This document shows positions 1 through 5,669 of a stretch of 24,338 nt of DNA, piece after piece. Below the pieces are notes generated by a model. It was given only the letters and a program-made list of their open reading frames with translations. It made no database searches and was not told where the DNA came from. Both the position numbers and the translations under genes were made by a program. How positions within the stretch are numbered: position 1 is the stretch's first letter; the number at the start of each line of letters is the position of its first letter. The DNA is from SVQP01 sp045606685. Lineage in GTDB: Bacteria > Bacillota > Clostridia > Oscillospirales > CAG-272. Location of the stretch: positions 1 through 24,338 of the forward strand of contig JAZUSJ010000044.1 of assembly GCA_045606685.1 (NCBI GenBank), read 5' to 3'.

Positions 1-1
1 G

Positions 2-376
2 GAACCTGAGACGAGTACGGAAGAGGTCACGACCGGGCCCGAAACCGAGACGAGTACGGAAGAGGTCACGACTGAGCCGGGAGCTTCGGAGAGCGGTGAG
101 GTGACGACTGAGCCGGGAGCTTCGGAGAGCGGTGAGGAGACCACCGAACCTGATGCTTCGGTAAGTGAAGAGGTGACCACCGAGCCCGATGCTTCGGGAA
201 CAGATGCGCCTGCGACTACACGTCCTGCTGAGAGTGAGACGGAGGATGACGAGGAGACGCCATGGATGCTGCCCATTCCCGTGATCTTTATCACGATCGG
301 TGTGGTTGGCGTTGGAGGTATTGTCGTGCTGGTCATTCTTTTGAGAATGTATTTCCGCGCCCAACAGGATGAGTGA
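2..376 (+). CDS. C-terminal part of a stalked, membrane-anchored surface protein (5' truncated)
   Basis: The reading frame is open from the first bases of the window to TGA at 374-376, so the gene begins upstream and only about 124 residues are seen. The visible part is a low-complexity stalk of repeats such as EVTTEPGASESGE, rich in Glu, Thr, Pro and Ser. It ends in DDEETPW, then a hydrophobic segment of about 24 residues (starting MLPIPVIFITIGVV) and a short basic/polar tail (RMYFRAQQDE). This is the usual C-terminal anchor of a surface-exposed protein: stalk outside, one membrane helix, short tail inside. There is no LPXTG sorting motif. A GTG at 101 is an internal Val codon inside the repeats, not a start. 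The function of the missing N-terminal domain is unknown. Confidence 0.75.
   Translation, partial: EPETSTEEVTTGPETETSTEEVTTEPGASESGEVTTEPGASESGEETTEPDASVSEEVTTEPDASGTDAPATTRPAESETEDDEETPWMLPIPVIFITIGVVGVGGIVVLVILLRMYFRAQQDE
65..136 (+). repeat. Two tandem 36-bp coding repeats in the stalk
   Basis: Bases 65-100 and 101-136 are tandem copies differing at one base (GTCACG versus GTGACG near the start) and encode VTTEPGASESGE twice. An older, shorter repeat (GAGACGAGTACGGAAGAGG) occurs around 7-25 and again around 47-65. The near identity suggests recent slippage or recombination, so stalk length probably varies between strains. Confidence 0.85.
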
Positions 377-454
377 TCAGAGAAAAGCACCGACGTATAA
401 AAAACGTATAAAGTTCACTTGCTACAGAAGTTAAAAAGAGAATGGAGATAAAAA

Positions 455-1165
455 ATGGAATCCCTTCCGTCTTCAAACAGCTTAGCGGTAAAATGCCCGG
501 TTGTTCTCAATCTTTGGGACTATGAAAAAAACGAGGACATATGCCCGGAAGATGTATCCATTCATGCAAAGAAGATAGTTTGGTGGAAGTGCGACAGAGG
601 ACATAGCTGGCAGTCGCCCATCAATGGCGTTGCCTCGAACGGTACGCGCTGTCCGTATTGCGCAGGCTACAAAGTGATTCCCGGCGAGACAGATATCGTG
701 ACGCTGTTTCCGAGAATTGCAGCCGAGTGGGATTACGACAAAAACGGCAACCTTGATCCCTGCAGCGTAGCACCTGCATCTCATACAAGTGTCTGGTGGA
801 AATGTGCGCTTGGTCATAGCTATCAATCTGCCCCTTTTTCCCGTACGGGGAATTATAAGTCAGGATGCCCCTTTTGTGCAGGGCGGAAGGTTCTTCCGGG
901 ATTTAATGATCTGGAAACCTTGAAGCCTGATTTAGCGGGCGAATGGTATCAGCCTTTGAATGGAGACCTGAAGCCCTCTGATGTTACTCCCGGCAGCAAC
1001 AAAAAGGTTTGGTGGCGCTGCTCCGAAAATCATGTCTGGGAGGCGTACGTGTACTCACGGACAAGATTCAGAGGTAGTGGATGTCCCGTTTGCGCAGGAG
1101 TAGTCAAAAATCGCAAAATCAAGTATTTCATCGATGATGAATATGTGCTACATCAAAGCTCATAA
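455..1165 (+). CDS. Protein with three zinc-ribbon (treble-clef, DUF4379-like) repeats
   Basis: The 236-residue protein has three copies of a module beginning WW(K/R)C..(G/N)H.(W/Y) and ending CP.CAG: about residues 43-71, 113-143 and 182-214. The pattern C-x3-H ... C-x2-C matches the probable zinc-ribbon family PF14311 (DUF4379), in which each module binds one zinc ion. Between modules there are recurrent segments of the type P.(L/I)A.EW.....G.L.P..V.P.S, which belong to the same repeat. The start at 455 follows a GGAGA ribosome binding site at 444-448. In this family such repeats often occur in proteins of unknown or nucleic-acid-related function; here no catalytic domain is present. It follows the stalk protein by 78 bases on the same strand and could share its transcript. 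No function is inferred beyond zinc binding. Confidence 0.8.
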   Translation: MESLPSSNSLAVKCPVVLNLWDYEKNEDICPEDVSIHAKKIVWWKCDRGHSWQSPINGVASNGTRCPYCAGYKVIPGETDIVTLFPRIAAEWDYDKNGNLDPCSVAPASHTSVWWKCALGHSYQSAPFSRTGNYKSGCPFCAGRKVLPGFNDLETLKPDLAGEWYQPLNGDLKPSDVTPGSNKKVWWRCSENHVWEAYVYSRTRFRGSGCPVCAGVVKNRKIKYFIDDEYVLHQSS

Positions 1166-1287
1166 TTGACAGACGCCCTCCACCGCAAGCCCCGGGGCGT
1201 TACTGCTATATTGTTGCATGATTGTGTTATTTTTGATAAAAATGTCTGATTAGGGCTTGGCTTATATGTCCTGTTCTTGAGTGGGCC

Positions 1288-1422
1288 TTGAGGGGAATTG
1301 CTCTTGCATTTTGCGAAGCAAACGTCCCGAGTGATGAAAGAAGAGCTTCGCAAAATGCTTCGGTCACCGTTCGAAAAACAACCATTTAGGTTGTTTTTCT
1401 CATTGCGTTCAATTCCCCTCAA
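1288..1422. repeat. Nested inverted repeats downstream of ssrA
   Basis: The non-coding stretch 1166-1475 holds three inverted repeats. The outer pair is 1288-1300 / 1410-1422 (TTGAGGGGAATTG and its exact complement, 13 bp). Inside it lies 1306-1319 / 1345-1358 (GCATTTTGCGAAGC and its exact complement, 14 bp). A compact hairpin follows at 1373-1399. The outer arms resemble a tRNA/tmRNA T-arm (GTTCAATTCCCCTC), and GAGGGGAATTG recurs in the same orientation in the tmRNA 3' end at about 1485-1495. The region could be the remains of an integration site or a small non-autonomous element. I see no coding region in it. Confidence 0.65.
1373..1399. terminator. Symmetric hairpin, probable bidirectional terminator
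   Basis: A perfect 11-bp stem (GAAAAACAACC at 1373-1383, GGTTGTTTTTC at 1389-1399) closes a 5-base loop. The arms end in A and T runs, so transcripts from either side would carry a hairpin and U-rich tail. It lies between the convergent zinc-ribbon gene and ssrA and would suit both. Confidence 0.55.
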
Positions 1423-1432
1423 TAGAGCAGGC

Positions 1433-1476
1433 AAAAAGAAGAACAAGGATGCAAATGCACCCTTGTTCTTCTTTTT
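1433..1476 (-). terminator. Rho-independent terminator of ssrA
   Basis: On the minus strand, immediately after the tmRNA CCA end, there is a perfect 16-bp stem (1461-1476 with 1433-1448) around a 12-base loop, with A-rich and T-rich arm ends. The stem begins at the last base of the tmRNA, which suggests mature 3' ends are made by trimming back from it. Confidence 0.8.
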
Positions 1477-1847
1477 GGTGGACCCGAGGGGAATTGAACC
1501 CCTGTCCGAAAGCCCGTTGATACGACTTTCTCCGTGGGCAGTCTGTTATTTAGAATTCCCCCTTCGCGGCGTCAGCAGACAGACTCTGCGGCAGGGTAGC
1601 CATTTTGTGCATGATCGGTTCAATGGCGAAACGCCGATGCACGGTCACCGCTGCATGACGTTGGAGTCCCGGGCGCGGTCATCCGGGAGCAACGGGTAAG
1701 ACCGCAGTCTTACGGCACTGCCTAATTAGGCAGCCAGAGCAACTTGATTGTTGTCGTTTATTTTTTAAAGTTGGACAGTTTATCGGGATTATCCGGCCCG
1801 CCACGCTTATCGTATCGCAAAACCCCCGTCGAAACCATTGCGGGCCC
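1476..1847 (-). ncRNA. ssrA: Transfer-messenger RNA (tmRNA)
   Basis: This is a one-piece tmRNA of 372 nt, which rescues stalled ribosomes and tags the nascent peptide for proteolysis. The minus strand begins GGGCCCGCAATGGTTTCGAC, with the family hallmark GGTTTCGACGGGG, and ends with a T-arm (GGTTCAATTCCCC) and GGGTCCACCA. The seven-base acceptor stem pairs GGGCCCG (1847-1841) with CGGGTCC (1486-1480), with one G-U pair, and CCA is encoded. The tag frame reads NDNNQVALAA followed by TAA at about 1722-1724, close to the usual LAA/ALAA degron. The codon just before Asn is ATA rather than the common GCA, so the resume codon is either ATA or AAC. The remainder (about 1500-1720) holds the pseudoknot region. 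Confidence 0.95.
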
Positions 1848-1862
1848 ATGCGACAACAATAT

Positions 1863-1891
1863 ATTATATCCCAAAACGCGCGACTTGTCAA
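1863..1891 (-). promoter_or_regulatory. ssrA promoter
   Basis: On the minus strand TTGACA (1891-1886) and TATAAT (1868-1863) are both perfect consensus with 17-base spacing. The mature tmRNA 5' end is at 1847, so a few bases are probably removed by RNase P. The strength fits an abundant RNA. Confidence 0.85.
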
Positions 1892-2003
1892 GCGCAAAAA
1901 ACGTCGGAAAGCAAAAAATAAGCCTGAATAAGCCTGAAAACAAGCCTGATTTCACAACGTGTGTGCAAATGATGTATCTATGACGGCATTCTGTCAAAAA
2001 ATC

Positions 2004-2032
2004 TTGACAATACGCGCTGGATTTGGTAAAAT
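2004..2032 (+). promoter_or_regulatory. Promoter of the CotH-family gene
   Basis: TTGACA at 2004-2009 and TAAAAT at 2027-2032 are separated by 17 bases. The ATG at 2067 follows an AAAGGGG ribosome binding site at 2054-2060. The stretch 1892-2003 between this and the divergent ssrA promoter shows nothing else recognisable. Confidence 0.75.
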
Positions 2033-2066
2033 ATAAACGGAAATCTTCAACAGAAAGGGGACACGT

Positions 2067-4211
2067 ATGAAAAAGCATCGCATACTATCCTTATTCCTGT
2101 GTTTGTGCTTGACTTTTGCTATGCTGCTGCCGATCCTGACCGCATGTGATCAGGGGGGCGGCACACAAGATACGACCGATCAACTCACGAGCGCAGAAAC
2201 GCCCACTGAGCAAAAAACCGAGCTGACAAGTGATCCTGCAACCGACGCATCGGATCCCGAAGGCACGACCGATCCGGGTACGCAGCCCGAAACAAATCCG
2301 GATTCAGAGACCGAGCCCGGGACAGAACCCGGGACAGAGTCCGGTACGCAAATGGGTACCGAAACGGAAACCGAGCAGGGAACACAGCCTCCCGCTCCCG
2401 AGCAGACCTATTCCTTGCCCATCTTGCGCATTGATACGTCGGATGGCGGTGACATCGTCAGCAAGGACTACTACAAGACATGCACCATCACCTTGGAAAA
2501 CTGCTCCGATCCCATGAAATTTGAGGATATCGGTGCGTCTATCCGTGTGCGTGGCAACTCCACGGCTGTGACTGAGAAAAAGCCCTTCCGTATCAAATTC
2601 GACAAGAAGAGAAATATGCTGGGACTCAACGGTGGCTCAAAGTGCAAGAGCTGGTGTTTAATGGCGGATTATTATGATTATTCGCTCATGCGCAACAGCC
2701 TCTCCTTCCGTATGTGTGACGTGCTGCTGGACGGTTATTCCTTTGCCTCGGATTGCACGTGGGTGGAGGTGTACGTCAATGGGGATTATCGCGGCGTTTA
2801 CCTGCTTTGCGAACAAACGCAGATCAATAAGCACCGCGTGGATATCTACGAAAAGGCTGACGACGAAACAAGCGTGGAGATCGGATATCTGATGGTAGGT
2901 CAGGGAGGACGCACCGATGAGCCAAACACGGTACAGATCGACTACGGTGGATTGCCCATCACCGACCTTGAAGGCACTACCATGGGCTTTGGCGGTGGCA
3001 ATTTCTCGCTTTCGTCGGGCGATTATACCAAGGAGCAGATCGATTTCTGCGCCAAGGTAGTGGGCAATATTGCTTACCTTTGCAGCGCGGCCATTGGGGA
3101 GAATGAGTATTATGAGCTGGACGAGAACTGGGATTTGGTTCGCAAGACCTCGTTTACGGGCAAGACCAAGGCCGAAAAGCAGATCGAAACCATCTCGGCG
3201 TACGTGGACATCGAATCTGCCGTGCGCATTTACATGACCGACGAGATCGTCAAGAATCTTGACTCGGGTACGTATAATATGTACATCGATCTCTCACCGG
3301 ACGGCGCGAAAAAGCTGACCTTCGGCCCACCGTGGGACTACGATTTCGCGCTTGCAAATACCAAGTATAATTCCACGCATTCGCCCAAGGGACTGTATGC
3401 AGCCAACTTCTCGTACAGTGACGGTATGCGCGTCAACACTTGGTTCGTCATGTTCTGTCAGGCTGAGTGGTTCAGAGATATGTGCAAGCCGATCTGGATG
3501 GAGCAGAGAGAAGAGCTGTTCGCCATTTGTGAGAACATTCTGGTGGACACGGCCCTGCATAAGGGTGCCTTTGACCGCAACTTTGACCGCTGGAAGATCC
3601 TTGGCACTATGAATCAAGGCCACCAGGCAAACGACGTGTTCGGCTTTGAAACACACGAGGATGCCGCGAATCTGGTATATAACTGGCTTTATAAGCGATT
3701 GGTATATCTGGATACCGTCTGGGGTGACCGCGTGATCGAGGAGCCGGAGGGCAACGTACTCTTCTCGCATCTCGACTTTTCCAAGGATGACCGCAGCATT
3801 TTGTTTGACGGATACAACAACTGCGGCGGCACGTTCCGCGAAAACAGCTATTTCCGTCTCAAGGTACTGGAGCCGCACGATCCATATGTACACATCAAGT
3901 ACGAGGAGAACGGAGCGGAGCTGGATGCGGACGATTACAGCGTAATGGAGATCACCTACCGCATACCCAAGACCAACCGTATGGATGATTATCAGGCCGA
4001 GATCTTTTTGTGTACAGGTCAGTATGAGCATCCCACGGGCGGTGTTTCGGTGCAATTCGACTTGATATCGGACGGTGAGTGGCATACCGCACGCGTATCA
4101 TTACCAACGCAGTATTGGAGCGGAAGGATACACCAGATCCGCTTGGATTTCTTTGGCGGCTGTGAGCGCGGCGACGCGTTTGATCTGAAGAGTATCGTTT
4201 TGACCAATTAA
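2067..4211 (+). CDS. CotH-kinase-family lipoprotein
   Basis: The 714-residue protein opens with a lipoprotein signal peptide ending in the lipobox LTAC (lipidated Cys27). A linker rich in Glu, Thr and Pro (about residues 28-115, e.g. ETEPGTEPGTESGT) is followed by a CotH-like kinase domain of about 115-550. Landmarks are SIRVRGNST, KKPFRIKFDKK, MRNSLSFRM, VEVYVNGDYRGVYLLCEQ and the late acidic motif GPPWDYDFALAN, which match the family pattern (PF08757). CotH proteins are atypical secreted protein kinases known from Bacillus spore coats and from surface proteins and cellulosomes of Clostridia. The last 150 residues are beta-rich with a WHTARVSLPTQYW segment, resembling a carbohydrate-binding jelly roll (inference). 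It is probably extracytoplasmic, anchored by lipid and held out by its linker. No sporulation gene lies nearby, so a spore role is not implied. Confidence 0.85.
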   Translation: MKKHRILSLFLCLCLTFAMLLPILTACDQGGGTQDTTDQLTSAETPTEQKTELTSDPATDASDPEGTTDPGTQPETNPDSETEPGTEPGTESGTQMGTETETEQGTQPPAPEQTYSLPILRIDTSDGGDIVSKDYYKTCTITLENCSDPMKFEDIGASIRVRGNSTAVTEKKPFRIKFDKKRNMLGLNGGSKCKSWCLMADYYDYSLMRNSLSFRMCDVLLDGYSFASDCTWVEVYVNGDYRGVYLLCEQTQINKHRVDIYEKADDETSVEIGYLMVGQGGRTDEPNTVQIDYGGLPITDLEGTTMGFGGGNFSLSSGDYTKEQIDFCAKVVGNIAYLCSAAIGENEYYELDENWDLVRKTSFTGKTKAEKQIETISAYVDIESAVRIYMTDEIVKNLDSGTYNMYIDLSPDGAKKLTFGPPWDYDFALANTKYNSTHSPKGLYAANFSYSDGMRVNTWFVMFCQAEWFRDMCKPIWMEQREELFAICENILVDTALHKGAFDRNFDRWKILGTMNQGHQANDVFGFETHEDAANLVYNWLYKRLVYLDTVWGDRVIEEPEGNVLFSHLDFSKDDRSILFDGYNNCGGTFRENSYFRLKVLEPHDPYVHIKYEENGAELDADDYSVMEITYRIPKTNRMDDYQAEIFLCTGQYEHPTGGVSVQFDLISDGEWHTARVSLPTQYWSGRIHQIRLDFFGGCERGDAFDLKSIVLTN

Positions 4212-4221
4212 ATGAAAGCTT

Positions 4222-4251
4222 TTAAGCCCCATGCGGTCGCATGGGGCTTAA
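4222..4251 (+). terminator. Hairpin after the CotH-family gene
   Basis: A perfect 14-bp stem (TTAAGCCCCATGCG at 4222-4235, its complement at 4238-4251) with a GT loop starts 10 bases after the stop codon. There is no T run, so it may stabilise the mRNA 3' end rather than terminate. It is directly joined to the AATATCACT hairpin array and may be its first member. Confidence 0.5.
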
Positions 4252-4354
4252 ATATCACTGTTACTTGTAACAATATCACTTCGCCACATGGCGAAATATC
4301 ACTGCGATGCAGTCGCAATATCACTTTGCAACAGTGTCTTGACACTGTTGCAAA
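4251..4354. repeat. Hairpin array with AATATCACT spacers
   Basis: Four exact copies of AATATCACT start at 4251, 4272, 4295 and 4317, about two helical turns apart. Each is followed by a different palindrome: GTTAC/GTAAC (4260-4271), TTCGCC/GGCGAA (4280-4295), TGCGA/TCGCA (4303-4317) and a 14-bp stem TTTGCAACAGTGTC with its complement (4325-4354). The spacer is constant while the hairpin sequences change with pairing kept. The array forms the last codons and the stop codon of the convergent hydrolase gene. Confidence 0.85.
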
Positions 4355-5396
4355 ACACCTCCGGCCTATCGAAAAACACGGTATGCGTCTGATCCGGCAA
4401 GCGCAAAAGCCGCTTGTCGGGTGCTGAGATCTTGTGATAATAGTCCTCGATCAGGTCGGCAGGGCAGATGCGGTCGTCATCCGCGCACAGAAAACAGACG
4501 GGAACGCGGAATTCGGGCGGCAGACGGCGAAGATCAAACTGCATGCTCAGATATTCGATCAGGGGCTTTTCATGCGCAAAATACGCGTTGCTCAAAAGAA
4601 GCTGCCGCAGCTTCCAGCGCAGATCGCGCAAATGGCAATCGGGCGAGAGCAGTCCCGTGCGAAAGTACGCAGCCAATGATTTGGCTGCGCTGTTTTTTTG
4701 GTAAGCGCATGTCGCGTCACGTAAGGCCGCGTAGTCCAGAAAGCCGCGCTTGGAAAACAGCCGGTCGCTGTGCGTAAAGCGGTCGATCTGTCGCGCCAGC
4801 CGCGCAGCGCAGTCAAGATCGCCCTTCTGTTCTGCACGGGCAGCCGTGCGCTTTGCGGCATACACAGCGCCCGAAAGGATATGCACGCATTGGCAGACCG
4901 AGAGATAACAGCTCAGCTTTTCGGGGTGCAGCCTGGCGTACAGCACACCCGGTACTGTTCCCCAGGAATAGCCAAGCAGGATCAGCTTTGAAACGCCAAA
5001 CCGTTCTCGCAAATGATCCACCAGCTCGTCAAGATCCGAAAGGATCTGCTGCGTGCTGATGGGCGCATCCTTGCCGTGGCTTTCGTAAAAGGTGCGCCCG
5101 CAACCGCGCTGATCCCAGTTGACGATTGTGTAGTCCTGCTCCAGTGCCTTTTGATAGTGATACGACAGGCAAGAGGTGGGATTTCCCGGCCCACCGTGCA
5201 AGAATAAAATGATTGGATTGCGACTGTCCTGTCCGCGGATCTGTACGTATTGCCGAATGCCACCCAGCGTCACGTAGCTGCATTCCTCAATCCCATGCTC
5301 GGATACGATGCTGTGCTTGTAGATCTGCCGCCCGCGCGTCAAGGCAAACGCGCAGGGGATGACAAGCCCTGCCGCAGTCACAGAAAGAATACTCAT
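4299..5396 (-). CDS. Alpha/beta hydrolase, S33 proline iminopeptidase-like, N-terminally membrane-anchored
   Basis: A 365-residue alpha/beta hydrolase. It has the oxyanion motif HGGPG (67-71), NWDQRGCGRT (93-102), the nucleophile elbow GYSWG (Ser144), an acidic cluster DDD (306-308) and His338 in DQTHT, giving a complete Ser-Asp-His triad. HGGPG and WDQRGCGRS-like motifs are typical of the S33 prolyl aminopeptidase group. A hydrophobic N-terminus (MSILSVTAAGLVIPCAFAL) suggests a membrane anchor or signal sequence, unlike the classical cytosolic enzyme. I chose ATG at 5396, not 5459, because GGGGGAAG lies just upstream of it. The C-terminal tail SDIATASQ and the TGA stop come from the hairpin array, so the natural end may have been altered. 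The exact substrate is not predictable. Confidence 0.8.
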   Translation of the reverse strand: MSILSVTAAGLVIPCAFALTRGRQIYKHSIVSEHGIEECSYVTLGGIRQYVQIRGQDSRNPIILFLHGGPGNPTSCLSYHYQKALEQDYTIVNWDQRGCGRTFYESHGKDAPISTQQILSDLDELVDHLRERFGVSKLILLGYSWGTVPGVLYARLHPEKLSCYLSVCQCVHILSGAVYAAKRTAARAEQKGDLDCAARLARQIDRFTHSDRLFSKRGFLDYAALRDATCAYQKNSAAKSLAAYFRTGLLSPDCHLRDLRWKLRQLLLSNAYFAHEKPLIEYLSMQFDLRRLPPEFRVPVCFLCADDDRICPADLIEDYYHKISAPDKRLLRLPDQTHTVFFDRPEVFCNSVKTLLQSDIATASQ

Positions 5397-5474
5397 AAAA
5401 TCTTCCCCCGATTTCCGTAATGCTTTTATTGTGGCAGAAATTGGGGGGATTATTCGCAAGCAATTTCATCCTCC

Positions 5475-5495
5475 TGCCCGAAAACACTTCGGGCA
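5475..5495. repeat. Small hairpin upstream of the hydrolase
   Basis: An 8-bp perfect stem (TGCCCGAA / TTCGGGCA) with a 5-base loop lies in the 273-base gap 5397-5669 between the hydrolase and the GTPase gene. I see no convincing promoter or gene in the rest of that gap. Near 5621-5637 there is a weak CCTTTT...AAAAGG pairing that could be part of a terminator for the GTPase gene. Confidence 0.4.
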
Positions 5496-5669
5496 AAGGA
5501 ATCCCGCACACGCAATTGATGTGAATACTTGGCAGGGGAATCCTTCCCTATAAGGAATTGTTACCTGCATTGAGCAAAACCTCTTATTCGAAAGTATAAA
5601 GACATTCACACGCCTCCATCCTTTTCTGAAAAAAGGTCGATCAAAAACTTTTATCCTGTGTAGCTTGGA

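Noticed and set aside
1185..1200. GC-rich palindrome GCCCCGGGGC as terminator of the zinc-ribbon gene
   Set aside because: No T run and the stem is self-complementary with little loop; the hairpin at 1373-1399 is a better candidate.
3294..4085. Long open frames on the strand opposite to the CotH-family, permease and other genes
   Set aside because: They are out-of-phase shadows of well-supported genes and lack binding sites and recognisable domains.
4251..4354. CRISPR array
   Set aside because: Constant units are only 9 bases, the intervening sequences are palindromes, and there are no cas genes.
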